From the NCBI GenBank assembly GCA_025963725.1, contig JAOQAE010000002.1, positions 310,001 through 374,000 on the forward strand: 64,000 bases of DNA. The letters run 5' to 3'. Position 1 is the first letter of the stretch. Each line of letters starts with the position of its first letter. A model generated the notes under the pieces. The model had not been told where the DNA came from, ran no database searches, and was given only the letters and a program-made list of their open reading frames with translations. Below, piece by piece: positions 1 through 10,085 of this stretch. The position numbers and the translations under genes are program-made. The stretch comes from Bacteroidota bacterium. Lineage in GTDB: Bacteria; Bacteroidota; Bacteroidia; 2-12-FULL-35-15.

Positions 1-2
1 CG

Positions 3-737
3 TTTAGAAAAATCTTTTTCTCAGATGTTGATAAGACTGTTGCAATCGACTTTTCTCCCGTACTAGTGCAGCAAGAAAAATGGTTTAGCTTTAAGTACAG
101 TAAATATGCGGAATATTTAACAGCTCTCTATGTAAAGGAAGATGTGGACGATGGTAATTATCCTAAACTCGTTAAAGAATATATTATTCATAAACATGAT
201 TCTGAAGTTCTGGGATACCTTCTCGAAATCGATAAAGAAAGAGTGTGCTGGCTTCTGTTAAAACCACTGATTGAATCTACTTTCCAAAAACTAAATTTTA
301 CAAACGAAGAGACCCTGGCAACATCATTTATCGTCAACACTGGATGGGGCTTTAGTTTTTCATTTAAGCAATATAGGGGAATGATTACTGACGCTGAAGA
401 AGCCGAGGGCAGCGGTGGAGATGAAGTATTAGGATCTTTAATAAAAGTATTGACGGGTAAGGATGAGGATTTTACTTTTTTTGGCAGTCAGCTACTATAT
501 AACGTATGTAATAACAGTGAATTACTTCAAGAATTTGCATCCTATTGCAAGAAGAATGTTCCTGCAACAAAAGGAGTATATCAATACAATGACAATGCAA
601 AGATATATGAACTTGAACTGGCAAAACATATAAATACTCCGCAATTCTATGAGATGGCTGTAAAATCTAATTGGGTAAATGAGTTGAACCAGAATATTCA
701 GGTGATCAATACTTTTTACAAGTCGTTGCAAAAGTAA
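3..737 (+). CDS. C-terminal part of an AT-rich gene cut by the window edge, unknown (possible STAND/NACHT-type protein)
   Basis: The frame is open from the first bases of the window without a start, so this is the 3' end of a larger gene. A GTG at 66 is only an internal codon. About 244 residues are visible. Residues just after that GTG read FKYSKYAEYLTALYV, resembling the [FH]xxxxxxEYxxA pattern that follows the ATPase module of many NACHT/STAND proteins; the rest is a helical, Asn/Lys-rich tail I do not recognise. GC is about 37% in the lines I counted, against roughly 50% in the neighbours, which suggests recent acquisition or an accessory region continuing to the left. The family link is inference only; without the N-terminus it could be any helical repeat protein. 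Confidence 0.6.
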   Translation, partial: FRKIFFSDVDKTVAIDFSPVLVQQEKWFSFKYSKYAEYLTALYVKEDVDDGNYPKLVKEYIIHKHDSEVLGYLLEIDKERVCWLLLKPLIESTFQKLNFTNEETLATSFIVNTGWGFSFSFKQYRGMITDAEEAEGSGGDEVLGSLIKVLTGKDEDFTFFGSQLLYNVCNNSELLQEFASYCKKNVPATKGVYQYNDNAKIYELELAKHINTPQFYEMAVKSNWVNELNQNIQVINTFYKSLQK

Positions 738-755
738 AAGATATAATTACCAAGA

Positions 756-1223
756 TTATAGCTTAAAAACACTCGACTGCTTTCCCAACTCATCACTATC
801 CGGCCGGATGCTCACGATCCAGTAATTAATGATCAGCTCCAGCTGCTTTGCCATATCCTTTACATCCTGGGGCTTTATAAAATAACCCTGCAGCCTGTAG
901 TCGTACGCTTCTTCCAGTTTACGCTTTGTAGCTCCCGAACTCGAAAATATAAACGGAACCGATTTGGTTCTCAACTCTTTATCCCCGTCGATGATCTTTT
1001 TAAGGTCCAGCCCATTCAGTCCCGGCATGTTCATATCAGAAATGATCAGGAAGATCGGATCCTTTGTATGTTTAAGGTATTCCAGCGCAGTTTCCGCGCT
1101 GGTAAAGAATTCCAGTTCCGCTTTAATATCCAGCTCCTCCAGCGCCATTACCAGGAAATCCTTCTCAAAAGGATGATCGTCCACGAGGACTATTTTTCCG
1201 GATAGCTTCTTCATATAATTCAA
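756..1223 (-). CDS. Stand-alone response regulator receiver protein (CheY-like)
   Basis: A single receiver domain of 155 residues without an output domain. The acidic pair D15-D16 (LVDDHP), the phospho-acceptor D63 (ISDMNMPG), the Ser switch at 94-96 (FSSSG), the aromatic Y114 and the invariant K117 (FIKP) are all present, so it should be phosphorylatable. Such proteins pass phosphate from a histidine kinase to a partner protein. No kinase is adjacent; the nearest is at 33057-34301 and any pairing is unproven. The start may be M1 or M4 (1214). A -7 box lies at 1272-1279 on the same strand. It is convergent with the truncated gene on its left. Confidence 0.9.
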   Translation of the reverse strand: MNYMKKLSGKIVLVDDHPFEKDFLVMALEELDIKAELEFFTSAETALEYLKHTKDPIFLIISDMNMPGLNGLDLKKIIDGDKELRTKSVPFIFSSSGATKRKLEEAYDYRLQGYFIKPQDVKDMAKQLELIINYWIVSIRPDSDELGKQSSVFKL

Positions 1224-1271
1224 GTTTAATCCTTCAATAAGGTATTAATTACCAGCATATCAATACCTGTA

Positions 1272-1279
1272 CAAAAATA
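1272..1279 (-). promoter_or_regulatory. -7 promoter box of the response regulator
   Basis: Read on the minus strand this is TATTTTTG, a full match to the Bacteroidetes TAnnTTTG box. It lies about 50 nt upstream of the start at 1223. I see no TTTG at the expected -33 distance. Confidence 0.45.
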
Positions 1280-1391
1280 TACCAATAAAACCTCCCGTTA
1301 GTGCTATTTTGGTTAAAGCACAAAATTCCATAGCCGAACACTTAACACTCTGAATCCTGTACATTCCAGCCCCTGTGAACTTAAAGCCACA

Positions 1392-1425
1392 AAAAAACGG
1401 AGGACATTCCTGTCCTCCGTTTTTT
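1392..1425 (-). terminator. Rho-independent terminator after the TPR gene
   Basis: A 15-bp stem (1392-1406 paired with 1411-1425) with a 4-nt loop and A/T runs on both sides. It sits just past the stop of the gyrA-linked TPR gene and could work in both directions. Confidence 0.85.
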
Positions 1426-1442
1426 GTAATTCTGTGAATTAA

Positions 1443-2693
1443 TTAATTCTTCAGCTTTTCCTTCATTGCATCGCCTTTTTCCTTCATCTGCATGCGGTAA
1501 TAGCAGTTCTTTAAAGCCACCATGGTGCCTTTATCTTTTCCGTTAATGCTCAGGGCTTTTTCCAGGATCGGAATAGCCTTGTTGAACTCATCATTTGCGC
1601 GAACGATCTCTGACTCATATTTTTTCTGGTCGGTGATCGTATTTGCCTTGTTTGCCAAAGCAACCCCGCTGTTGTAATATAATGCCCCTAAATTGTACAA
1701 AGCATCAAAATAATCGGGTTTCAGCTCCAGCGTTTTTTTATAATCCGCTTCCGCCAGCTTCATTTTTTCCTCTGAATCCTTCGGCTTCTCAAGCTCTTTT
1801 CCTTTGGCATCCTTTGGGTTCGACAGGTTATCATACATGTTCCCGCGGGCAAAATACAGGATGTAATCACCCGGTTTTGCAGCAATGGCCTGGTTGAGGT
1901 TAGCGAGCGCTTCAGCGCTTTTGTTGGATTTAATGTAAAAATCCGTTTCGTTCAGCAGCAGGTTGATGTCGTTCGGGAACGCCGCACGGCCTTTTTTCAA
2001 TACTTCCATTGCGCCGGTAGTATCTTTCAGGTTCATGTACACATTCATCATCTGGATGTAGGTGCCGCCGCGGCCTACCTTCATATCCGCCATTTTCTGG
2101 TAATACTGCTTTGCTTTATCAAAGTTCTCCGCGCGCTCTGCTGCAATTGCGATATTGGTGAGTGTCAGGGTATCCTTGGAGCCGCTGATCTCGAACGCCT
2201 TTTCAAATGAAGTTAAGGCTGCCGTGTAATTTTTTGCATTATAATCATGCACGGCTTTGTTGGCTATAAGGGCGCCTATTTCAGCCAATCCATTGCTGAT
2301 CTCGGTTTTATAGTTTCCCTTTGCGTCAAGCGCTTTTGCTTTCGCGAAAGCATCATACGCCGTGTAAAGATCTCCCGGTGCAGCTGCGGCGTAGCCGGCC
2401 GCTTCCTTTTTACCCGGATCGGTTTCCTTGCTCTTGGTTTCCCCGTCGCGGCGGCCTTTGTTGAACAGCGCCAGGTAGATCTGCCCCCTGTACACCTGTG
2501 TTTTTGGCTGCTCCTTGGTATCGGCGTTCTCCGAAGCCAGGTCGATCGCTTCCTTAGCTTTCATAATGTAATCGGGATCCTGCGATTCTGTATAATCCTT
2601 CAGGTATTTCCAGGCTGACACAACTTTCGCCGATTGTGCATTCGCAGTGATGATCGTAACTGATGCAGCGATCATTAAAATGATTCTTTTCAT
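1443..2693 (-). CDS. Periplasmic tetratricopeptide repeat protein
   Basis: 416 residues. I chose the ATG at 2693 because it opens a clean signal peptide (MKRIILMIAASVTIITANAQ); a longer frame runs back into gyrA and has no signal. After the signal come several TPR helical hairpins, for example around SFEKAFEIS, KQYYQKMADMKVG, LNQAIAAKPGDY, KTLELKPDYFDALYNLGALYY and EKALSINGKDKGT. TPRs are protein-binding scaffolds, so an envelope assembly role is likely but unknown. It starts 25 bp after the gyrA stop on the same strand and ends at a strong terminator, so it is very probably co-transcribed with gyrA. Confidence 0.88.
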   Translation of the reverse strand: MKRIILMIAASVTIITANAQSAKVVSAWKYLKDYTESQDPDYIMKAKEAIDLASENADTKEQPKTQVYRGQIYLALFNKGRRDGETKSKETDPGKKEAAGYAAAAPGDLYTAYDAFAKAKALDAKGNYKTEISNGLAEIGALIANKAVHDYNAKNYTAALTSFEKAFEISGSKDTLTLTNIAIAAERAENFDKAKQYYQKMADMKVGRGGTYIQMMNVYMNLKDTTGAMEVLKKGRAAFPNDINLLLNETDFYIKSNKSAEALANLNQAIAAKPGDYILYFARGNMYDNLSNPKDAKGKELEKPKDSEEKMKLAEADYKKTLELKPDYFDALYNLGALYYNSGVALANKANTITDQKKYESEIVRANDEFNKAIPILEKALSINGKDKGTMVALKNCYYRMQMKEKGDAMKEKLKN

Positions 2694-2718
2694 ACGTAAC
2701 GTTTGATTTTGGTTGTTT

Positions 2719-5325
2719 TTAATTTTCCGGTCCGTCAATATCAACATCCTTGCCAGCATTGTCTTCTGTGCTGTCGCCGGCATCTGTATTGCCTGTGGTA
2801 TCAGACGCAGCAGCTTCATCGTTTCCATATTCCACTGCCGGGTTTTCCGTTCCTTCCGCATTTTCGATGTTTTCTACCGTTTCGTCAATATCCACCTTGG
2901 TCACCGCTGCGATCGCATCGGTCTCCTTCAGGTTGATCAGCCGCACACCTTGTGTTGCACGTCCGATCACGCGCAGGTCGGCCACCGATAATCGGATGAT
3001 GATGCCCGACTTATTGATGATCATCAGGTCGTTCTTGTCGGTTACATCCTTGATCGCGATCAGGTCGCCGGTTTTGTCCGTAATGTTGATGGTTTTCACA
3101 CCTTTTCCGCCACGGTTGGTAACGCGGTATTCCTCGATGTCGGAACGCTTTCCGTACCCTTTCTCGGAAACCACCATTACGTTGCTTTCCTTATCAGGCA
3201 TTGCGATCATCCCGATCACCTCGTTGTTCTTTTCATCACCCAGGTTGATCCCGCGTACGCCGGAAGCGTTACGGCCCATCGGGCGTACAGCCGATTCGTT
3301 GAAGCGGACCACTTTCCCCGCTTTGGAAGCGAGCATGATCTCGTTGGTGCCGTTGGTCAGCAATACCTCTAATAATGTATCCCCGTCGCGTACCGTGATG
3401 GCGTTGATTCCGTTCTGGCGCGGACGTGAGTATGCTTCCAGCGTGGTTTTCTTAATGATCCCGTTCTTGGTGCACATGATGATGAAGTTGTTGTTGATGT
3501 ATTCTTCATCAGCAAGGTTCTTCACGTTAATGAATGCTTTTACCTTGTCATCGCTCGGGATGTTGATCAGGTTCTGGATCGCGCGGCCTTTCGACTGGCG
3601 GTTTCCTTCCGGAACTTCAAATGCGCGCATCCAGAAGCAGCGGCCCTGCTCGGTGAAGAGCAGCAGGTAATTGTGCGTGGAGGCCACGAATAAATGCTCG
3701 ATGAAATCCTCATCGCGCGTGTTGCTTCCTTTCGCTCCCTTGCCTCCGCGAGCCTGTGTACGGTATTCGCTCAGCATGGTGCGCTTAATGTAGCCCATGT
3801 GGGAAATGGTGATCACCACTTCCTCATCGGCGATCATATCTTCCACCCTGAAATCGCCGGCGGCATATACGATCTCCGATTTACGCTCGTCGCCGTATTT
3901 GTCTTTTATCTCGTTCAGCTCGTCTTTAATGATCTGCATCCTCAATCCTTCATCATCTAAAACCGCCCTTAAATGCGTGATCAGTTTCATTAATTCATCG
4001 TATTCTTCTTTGATCTTATCTCTCTCAAGGCCAGTAAGTACACGTAACCTCATTTCAAGTATCGCTTTAGACTGAAGCTCACTTAATCCGAAGTTTTTCA
4101 TCAGTCCGTCCTGCGCTTCCTGCGGCGTTGCCGATTCGCGGATGAGCTTGATAACTTCATCCAGGTGATCCAGCGCGATCAGGTAACCTTCGAGGATATG
4201 TGCGCGCTTTTCCGCCTGTGCCAGCTCGTAGCGTGTACGGCGGATCACCACTTCGTGGCGGTGCTCCACAAAATGCACGATCATGTCCTTCAGGTTCAGC
4301 ATCATCGGGCGGCCACCTACCAGCGCAATGTTGTTCACGCTGAAAGAGGTTTGAAGCTCGGTATATTTGAACAGGTTGTTCAGCACCACATTGGTGATCG
4401 CATCCCTTTTAATTTCATAAACAATGCGCATTCCATCACGGTCAGACTCATCCCGGATATCGGAGATCCCCTCGATCTTCTTTTCGTTGATCAGGTCGGC
4501 AGTTTTGCGGATCATTTCCGCTTTATTGATCTGGTAAGGAATAGCATTTACAATGATGCGCTCTTTCCCGTTATCTGCAATTTCCACGTTGGTGGTTGCG
4601 CGCATAACAATCCGTCCGCGTCCTGTATGGAAAGCATCCCTTACGCCGTCATAACCGTAAATTATTCCTCCTGTAGGGAAATCGGGCGCTTTTACATACT
4701 GCATCAGCCCGTTGATATCAATTTCCCTGTTCTCGATGTACGCGATAGTAGCGTTTACGATCTCGGTAAGGTTATGCGGAGGCATATTGGTTGCCATCCC
4801 TACTGCGATCCCGGAAGCTCCGTTCACGAGCAAATTCGGGATCCTTGTCGGTAAAACGGTTGGCTCGGTTAAGCTGTCGTCAAAGTTCGGACGGAAATCA
4901 ACTGTGTCTTTTTCAATATCGGCGAGCATTTCCTCGGCGATCTTCTTTAACCGCGCCTCGGTGTAGCGCATCGCTGCGGGGCTGTCGCCATCCACGGAAC
5001 CAAAGTTACCCTGCCCGTCAACCAGCGGATAACGAAGGCTCCAGTCCTGGGCCATACGCACCATTGTATCGTAAACGGATGAATCGCCATGGGGGTGATA
5101 TTTACCCAATACCTCACCTACGATACGGGCGGACTTTTTATGCGGACGATTTGACATTACACCCAGATCAAGCATCCCGTAAAGCACGCGGCGGTGCACT
5201 GGCTTCAATCCGTCACGCACGTCGGGAAGCGCGCGGGATACGATAACCGACATGGAATAGTCGATATAAGCCGATTTCATTTCCTCTTCAATGTTGATCA
5301 GAATAATTTTTTCTCCGTCTGCCAT
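2719..5325 (-). CDS. gyrA: DNA gyrase subunit A
   Basis: 868 residues, normal length. GyrA forms the breakage-reunion part of the A2B2 enzyme that introduces negative supercoils using ATP. The catalytic tyrosine is Y121 in AAMRYTE. The quinolone-binding segment GDSSVYD (80-86) carries Ser82 and Asp86, equivalent to E. coli Ser83 and Asp87, so no classic resistance substitution is seen. The GyrA box QARGGKG at 524-530 separates gyrase from topoisomerase IV. The C-terminal beta-pinwheel is followed by an acidic tail of about 60 residues, as in many GyrA proteins. It is followed 25 bp later by the TPR gene, and clpC diverges from it. gyrB is not in the window. Confidence 0.98.
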   Translation of the reverse strand: MADGEKIILINIEEEMKSAYIDYSMSVIVSRALPDVRDGLKPVHRRVLYGMLDLGVMSNRPHKKSARIVGEVLGKYHPHGDSSVYDTMVRMAQDWSLRYPLVDGQGNFGSVDGDSPAAMRYTEARLKKIAEEMLADIEKDTVDFRPNFDDSLTEPTVLPTRIPNLLVNGASGIAVGMATNMPPHNLTEIVNATIAYIENREIDINGLMQYVKAPDFPTGGIIYGYDGVRDAFHTGRGRIVMRATTNVEIADNGKERIIVNAIPYQINKAEMIRKTADLINEKKIEGISDIRDESDRDGMRIVYEIKRDAITNVVLNNLFKYTELQTSFSVNNIALVGGRPMMLNLKDMIVHFVEHRHEVVIRRTRYELAQAEKRAHILEGYLIALDHLDEVIKLIRESATPQEAQDGLMKNFGLSELQSKAILEMRLRVLTGLERDKIKEEYDELMKLITHLRAVLDDEGLRMQIIKDELNEIKDKYGDERKSEIVYAAGDFRVEDMIADEEVVITISHMGYIKRTMLSEYRTQARGGKGAKGSNTRDEDFIEHLFVASTHNYLLLFTEQGRCFWMRAFEVPEGNRQSKGRAIQNLINIPSDDKVKAFINVKNLADEEYINNNFIIMCTKNGIIKKTTLEAYSRPRQNGINAITVRDGDTLLEVLLTNGTNEIMLASKAGKVVRFNESAVRPMGRNASGVRGINLGDEKNNEVIGMIAMPDKESNVMVVSEKGYGKRSDIEEYRVTNRGGKGVKTINITDKTGDLIAIKDVTDKNDLMIINKSGIIIRLSVADLRVIGRATQGVRLINLKETDAIAAVTKVDIDETVENIENAEGTENPAVEYGNDEAAASDTTGNTDAGDSTEDNAGKDVDIDGPEN

Positions 5326-5648
5326 AATTTCTATTTCGTTTTATTTTAATTGAATATTGGTGCGATTTCCCGCACAATTGTCATAAATATAATTTAGCAC
5401 AATAGTTGTTGTTCACTGTATAAATTCAGGAGTTCGAAAATACTCATTCGGTTGAAGCCGGGGCTTGTTTTAAACCTTAAATTATCAACATATTAACAGT
5501 TTTTTTGTTGATAAAAAGAAAGCAGGTTATCCCAAGGCATCAAAATCGCTAAGTACTTTTGATTTTGACTTAAAAACCTTATTTTTGTTAGGATTGTAAC
5601 CCTTGAATAACGCAAACGTTATATTATATTAAAAACACAAAGCCCATT
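5326..5648. other. Divergent gyrA/clpC intergenic region with paired TTATCAACA boxes
   Basis: 323 bp without a gene. It holds the clpC promoter (5558-5587) and, at 5482-5490 and 5506-5514, two exact TTATCAACA nonamers in opposite orientation separated by 15 nt containing a T-run. Each is one mismatch from the DnaA box TTATCCACA; together they can also form a 9-bp hairpin. I could not place a clear gyrA promoter. Confidence 0.5.
5558..5587 (+). promoter_or_regulatory. clpC promoter
   Basis: TTTG at 5558-5561, 18 nt, then TATTTTTG at 5580-5587: both elements of the Bacteroidetes primary-sigma promoter with normal spacing. It predicts a 5' leader of about 55 nt before the ATG at 5649. Confidence 0.65.
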
Positions 5649-8186
5649 ATGGAAGCAAAATTTTCACCGAGAGTAAAAGATGTGATCACGTACAGTCGTG
5701 AGGAGGCTTTACGCCTTGGCCACGATTATATCGGCACCGAGCATTTGCTCTTAGGTATTATCCGCGAAGGCGAAGGAACAGCGATCCGCTTGTTAAAAAC
5801 GATCGGCGTTGACCTTATGGAACTTCGCAAAACTGTTGAAGATGCTATCGGAACAGGAAATCACAAGGTGAGCAATCTTGCGAACATCCCCCTGATGAAA
5901 CAGGCTGAGCGCGCCCTCAAAATCACTTACCTGGAGGCAAAGCTTTTCAAAAGCCCTGTGATCGGAACAGAACACCTGATCCTCTCTATATTAAAAGACG
6001 AAGACAATGTGGCGACAAAATCGCTGCACAAGTTTAAAATTGATTACGATGTGATCAAGCGCGAGCTGGAAATGACCAAATCGGACCCTAAAGCGGAATT
6101 CCCCGGAACACCGCCGGATGATGATGCCGATGATGACAGCTTCAGCGCAAGCAGCACTAAAAAACCGGTCGACAGCAAATCAAAAACGCCTGTGCTGGAT
6201 AATTTCGGCCGCGACCTTACAAAAGCTGCCGAAGACGGTAAGCTTGACCCGATCGTTGGACGCGAAAAAGAAATTGAGCGCGTTTCACAAATCCTTTCCC
6301 GCCGTAAAAAGAACAACCCGATCCTTATCGGTGAGCCGGGTGTTGGTAAATCAGCTATTGCTGAAGGACTTGCGCTCCGTATCGTTCAGCGCAAAGTGTC
6401 CCGCGTATTGTTCAACAAACGCGTGGTAACGCTTGACCTTGCTTCACTCGTTGCAGGTACAAAATACCGCGGACAGTTCGAGGAGCGTATGAAAGCCGTG
6501 ATGAACGAGCTCGAAAAATCACCGGATGTGATCCTCTTCATTGATGAGATCCACACTATTATCGGCGCCGGCGGAGCTTCCGGTTCCCTGGATGCTTCCA
6601 ATATGTTCAAGCCTGCGCTTGCACGCGGAGAGATCCAGTGCATCGGTGCTACTACGCTGGATGAGTACCGCCAGTACATTGAAAAGGACGGAGCGCTCGA
6701 AAGACGTTTCCAGAAAGTAATTGTTGAGCCTGCAACACAGGAAGAAACATTGCAGATCCTGAACAACATCAAATCGAAATACGAAGATCACCACAACGTA
6801 ACCTATACCGATGAGGCGATCAAGGCATGTGTTGCCCTCACTTCACGCTATATCACCGACCGTCACCTGCCGGATAAGGCAATTGATGCGCTGGATGAAT
6901 CGGGGTCACGCGTGCACATCACCAATATCAACGTTCCTAAAACGATCGTTGACATTGAGAAAAAGCTCGAGGAGATCAAAGAGGAAAAGAACAAAGTGGT
7001 TCGTTCCCAGAAATACGAAGAAGCGGCACGCCTGCGCGATACCGAGCGTACCTTGTTAGAGCAGCTGGAAATAGCGAAGAAGGCATGGGAAGAAGAAAGC
7101 AAAACGCACCGTGAAACGGTAAGCGAGGATAATGTTGCCGAAGTGGTTGCGATGATGACAGGCGTACCTGTTCAGCGGATCGCGCAAAATGAAGGCGATA
7201 AGCTGATGAAGATGGCTGATGAGCTGAAAGGCAAAGTGATCGGACAGGATGATGCCGTTAAAAAAGTGGTGAAAGCCATCCAGCGTAACCGCGCAGGGTT
7301 AAAGGACCCGAACAAGCCGATCGGCTCGTTCATTTTCCTTGGGCCTACCGGTGTTGGTAAAACACAGCTGGCTAAAATATTATCGAAATACCTGTTCGAC
7401 AATGATGATGCGCTGATCCGCATCGACATGAGCGAATACATGGAGAAATTTGCGGTTTCCCGCCTCGTGGGAGCGCCTCCGGGATATGTTGGCTATGAGG
7501 AAGGCGGACAGCTTACTGAAAAAGTACGCCGCCGTCCATACGCCGTAGTGCTGCTCGATGAGATCGAGAAAGCGCACCCGGATGTATTCAACCTGCTGCT
7601 GCAGGCCCTTGATGATGGACAAATGACAGACAGCCTCGGCCGTAAGATCGACTTCAAGAACACGATCATCATTATGACCTCCAACATTGGCGCACGCCAG
7701 CTGAAGGATTTCGGGCAGGGAGTTGGTTTTACCACTACTGCGAAAAAAGATACGGAGGAAGACCATGCAAAAGGTGTGATCGAAGGCGCGTTGAAAAAAG
7801 CATTCGCCCCTGAGTTCCTCAACAGGATCGATGATGTTGTAATGTTCAACTCACTTTCGCGTGAAGACATTCACAAGATCATTGACATTGAACTGAACAG
7901 CCTCTATGGCCGCATCAATGGCCTTGGCTACCAGATCAAGGTATCGGACGAAGCAAAAGATTTCATCTCGGAGAAAGGATACGATGTACAGTTCGGTGCC
8001 CGTCCGCTGAAGCGTGCCATCCAGAAATACCTGGAGGATCCATTGGCTGAGGAGATCATCAAATCAAGCCTTACCGAAGGAGATGTGATCGAAGTGAACT
8101 TTGATAAAGAGAAGCAGGAGATCCTGATCAAGATCAGCAAGCCGAAAGAACCGAAAGCAAAGAAATCCAAGAAGGAAGATTTGTAA
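5649..8186 (+). CDS. clpC: ATP-dependent Clp protease ATP-binding subunit ClpC
   Basis: 845 residues. Order: Clp N-terminal double repeat (about 1-145), an acidic Ser-rich linker, AAA+ module 1 with Walker A GEPGVGKS near 228 and Walker B FIDEIH near 295, a UVR-type coiled middle domain (about 430-475) that marks ClpC rather than ClpA or ClpB, AAA+ module 2 with GPTGVGKT near 564 and LLDEIEKAH, then a basic Lys-rich tail. It unfolds substrates and feeds them to ClpP in the cytoplasm; in many species it needs adaptor proteins. It is monocistronic: own promoter at 5558-5587 and terminator at 8207-8240. clpP is not in the window. Confidence 0.97.
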   Translation: MEAKFSPRVKDVITYSREEALRLGHDYIGTEHLLLGIIREGEGTAIRLLKTIGVDLMELRKTVEDAIGTGNHKVSNLANIPLMKQAERALKITYLEAKLFKSPVIGTEHLILSILKDEDNVATKSLHKFKIDYDVIKRELEMTKSDPKAEFPGTPPDDDADDDSFSASSTKKPVDSKSKTPVLDNFGRDLTKAAEDGKLDPIVGREKEIERVSQILSRRKKNNPILIGEPGVGKSAIAEGLALRIVQRKVSRVLFNKRVVTLDLASLVAGTKYRGQFEERMKAVMNELEKSPDVILFIDEIHTIIGAGGASGSLDASNMFKPALARGEIQCIGATTLDEYRQYIEKDGALERRFQKVIVEPATQEETLQILNNIKSKYEDHHNVTYTDEAIKACVALTSRYITDRHLPDKAIDALDESGSRVHITNINVPKTIVDIEKKLEEIKEEKNKVVRSQKYEEAARLRDTERTLLEQLEIAKKAWEEESKTHRETVSEDNVAEVVAMMTGVPVQRIAQNEGDKLMKMADELKGKVIGQDDAVKKVVKAIQRNRAGLKDPNKPIGSFIFLGPTGVGKTQLAKILSKYLFDNDDALIRIDMSEYMEKFAVSRLVGAPPGYVGYEEGGQLTEKVRRRPYAVVLLDEIEKAHPDVFNLLLQALDDGQMTDSLGRKIDFKNTIIIMTSNIGARQLKDFGQGVGFTTTAKKDTEEDHAKGVIEGALKKAFAPEFLNRIDDVVMFNSLSREDIHKIIDIELNSLYGRINGLGYQIKVSDEAKDFISEKGYDVQFGARPLKRAIQKYLEDPLAEEIIKSSLTEGDVIEVNFDKEKQEILIKISKPKEPKAKKSKKEDL

Positions 8187-8206
8187 TCGATAGAATAAAA
8201 ATGAAG

Positions 8207-8240
8207 ACCCCGCCTTTGAAAAAGAGCGGGGTTTTTCTTT
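8207..8240 (+). terminator. clpC terminator
   Basis: ACCCCGC (8207-8213) pairs with GCGGGGT (8226-8232), followed by a T-rich run. Confidence 0.85.
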
Positions 8241-8262
8241 TTATACAAGCAATACTTGGGAA

Positions 8263-8490
8263 GGCCGCTCCTACGGAGCTTAGAGGTGGGTGTTAGCCTT
8301 TATTACAAACAGGCAGCTCCTATGGAGCTATCACAACCTGTTTGCTGAACTTTATAACAGAAGCTATTGAAGATCGCGCATCCAATAAGCCTGTTTACTA
8401 CACTTGCCAATGATTTGTTAGCCCCAGCGGGGTGGCCTGTTTATGGATTCTAAGCAAAAAAGCGAATCCAAGCTCCGTAGGAGCGGCCTG
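8263..8490. repeat. Cluster of REP-like palindromes with 19-bp inverted ends
   Basis: GGCCGCTCCTACGGAGCTT at 8263-8281 recurs as an exact reverse complement at 8470-8488. Between them lie a perfect palindrome AGCTCCTATGGAGCT (8315-8329) and GCCCCAGCGGGGTGGCCTGT (8421-8440), which shares the GGCCTGT tail with the right end. Together with the two flanking terminators this fills the 382-bp gap between clpC and the next gene. No coding frame is supported. The layout resembles dispersed REP/RAYT-type repeats; no REP transposase is present here. Confidence 0.7.
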
Positions 8491-8514
8491 TAGCACGATG
8501 CCACATTCGATCAT

Positions 8515-8549
8515 AAAAAAAGAGAGTACCGCATTATACGGCACTCTCT
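8515..8549 (-). terminator. Terminator of the small secreted protein gene
   Basis: Near-perfect stem 8521-8534 with 8536-8549; on the minus strand it is followed by a run of seven T. Confidence 0.75.
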
Positions 8550-8568
8550 TTATTATTTTCAATAATGC

Positions 8569-9009
8569 TTATTTCTTAGTCTTTTCGCTTCCCGCAAACT
8601 CAAACCTCTTCTTCTCCACTCCGCTCTTTGTTTGCACACAAGTTCCTTCAATATCATAATTGCTTACCGTCACTTCCCATTTGTATTCATTCTTGTCATC
8701 CTTCAGCTCCGCTTCCAGCTTCACCATGTGGATCTCTGTTTCATCCTCGGTATAGGTGGTATCAAGCGTTACTTTATAAGCTGCAGGCCCAAGGGTCATT
8801 TTTTCGAACATCAGGTCGCTTTCCACTTTTCCGCTTTTGATCAGGAAATTGCTCGGAACCGCCTTGCCCCTGCCGGTTGGTTTCATTTCATAGAACTGAA
8901 CATTGTATTTTTTCCCTTCCAGGAATTTGTTCTTTTGTGCCGAAACGGAAGATACGATCAGCAGTGCTGCTGCGAAAACGAATGCTTTAATGGTAGTGAT
9001 ATTTTTCAT
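8569..9009 (-). CDS. Small secreted protein of unknown function
   Basis: 146 residues from the ATG at 9009, chosen because it opens a signal peptide (MKNITTIKAF to VSAQ); a longer frame to 9051 adds 14 residues that would bury it. The mature part is charged and rich in predicted beta strands (KKYNVQFYEM, KYEWEVTVSNYDIEG and similar), with one cysteine near residue 122. I recognise no family. It is divergent from the acyltransferase gene and has its own terminator, so it is probably a single-gene unit. Confidence 0.75.
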   Translation of the reverse strand: MKNITTIKAFVFAAALLIVSSVSAQKNKFLEGKKYNVQFYEMKPTGRGKAVPSNFLIKSGKVESDLMFEKMTLGPAAYKVTLDTTYTEDETEIHMVKLEAELKDDKNEYKWEVTVSNYDIEGTCVQTKSGVEKKRFEFAGSEKTKK

Positions 9010-9079
9010 GTTATTTTTTTGGATGTAAACTAAGCAACTTTTTTGCCACAAATAGAAATGACTTTGTAAAACTATACTT

Positions 9080-9087
9080 TATCTTTG
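9080..9087 (+). promoter_or_regulatory. -7 box upstream of the acyltransferase operon
   Basis: TATCTTTG, a full TAnnTTTG match, about 80 nt before the ATG at 9169. A TTTG at 9063-9066 is too close (13 nt) to be a normal -33 element. Confidence 0.45.
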
Positions 9088-9168
9088 TTTTTTGAAAATA
9101 ATTTACGGAAAACTTAACAATGGCGGGAATTTCATTCTGTTCCGCCGGCCTTCCGCAACACAGATCCT

Positions 9169-10083
9169 ATGAACATTGTGAACCGCCTGCTGTATTATCT
9201 TGTTATCCTGCCCATCTCCTCGCTTCCGTTCCCGGTGCTGTATGCGCTGTCGGATCTCCTGTATGTGATCTTTTATTACGTTACGGGTTACCGGAAGAAG
9301 GTGATCTTCGGCAATATCCAGCGCTCCTTCCCGGAGAAAACAACAGAGGAGCAGGTGGAGATCTGCAAAAAATTCTATCACCACTTTTGTGACCTGATCC
9401 TCGAGAGCCTGAAAACATTCACCATTTCAGAAAAGCAGGTGGCCAGGCGCGTGATCTTCAAAAACCCGGAGCTCATCAATAAATACTATGAGCAGGGCCG
9501 CAGCGTGATCATTGCCGGCGGACATTACAACAACTGGGAGATCTTTGCCGTTGCCGTGGATGCACTGATAAAGCACAAGGCGGTCGGTATCTACAAGCCG
9601 CTTTCCAATAAGTATTTCGATGAAAAAATGCGCAACACCCGCAGCAAATACGGCTTGTACATGATCTCCACGCGCGATGTAAAAAAGGTGTTTGATGAAG
9701 AGCTGAATAACTTAACGGCTACCATTTTCGCGATCGATCAGTCGCCCTCCAACCCCGACAACTGCTATTGGATGGAATTTCTACACCAGGAAACAGGCGT
9801 GCTTTTTGGTGCGGAAAAATATGCGAAGGAATACAACTACCCGGTGGTATACGGCCGCATCAATAAGGAAAAAAGAGGACATTACAGCTTCGAGTTTTTT
9901 GAGGTGACGGACAAGCCGCTTGAAACCGCTTATGGGGAGATCACCGAAAAGGCCACAAAAATGCTCGAGCAGGACATCCGCAATCAGCCCCAGTATTGGC
10001 TCTGGAGCCACAGGAGGTGGAAGCATAAAAAGCCGGCCGGATGGAACAGGGAAACAAAAGCAAAAGAATTACAAATCAAATAA
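9169..10083 (+). CDS. Lipid A biosynthesis acyltransferase (LpxL/HtrB family)
   Basis: 304 residues. An N-terminal membrane segment (about 7-40) is followed by the lysophospholipid-acyltransferase fold. The catalytic HX4E motif is H119-YNNW-E124; a substrate-binding GRSVIIAGGH block precedes it and DQSPSNPDNCYWMEFL follows. The enzyme transfers a secondary acyl chain from acyl-ACP to the lipid A precursor at the inner face of the cytoplasmic membrane. Which acyl chain cannot be told. It leads a tight plus-strand run: the next gene begins 2 bp after its stop. Confidence 0.9.
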   Translation: MNIVNRLLYYLVILPISSLPFPVLYALSDLLYVIFYYVTGYRKKVIFGNIQRSFPEKTTEEQVEICKKFYHHFCDLILESLKTFTISEKQVARRVIFKNPELINKYYEQGRSVIIAGGHYNNWEIFAVAVDALIKHKAVGIYKPLSNKYFDEKMRNTRSKYGLYMISTRDVKKVFDEELNNLTATIFAIDQSPSNPDNCYWMEFLHQETGVLFGAEKYAKEYNYPVVYGRINKEKRGHYSFEFFEVTDKPLETAYGEITEKATKMLEQDIRNQPQYWLWSHRRWKHKKPAGWNRETKAKELQIK

Positions 10084-10085
10084 TT

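Noticed and set aside
4165-4854. Long open frame opposite gyrA
   Set aside because: Antisense shadow of a conserved gene with no motif.
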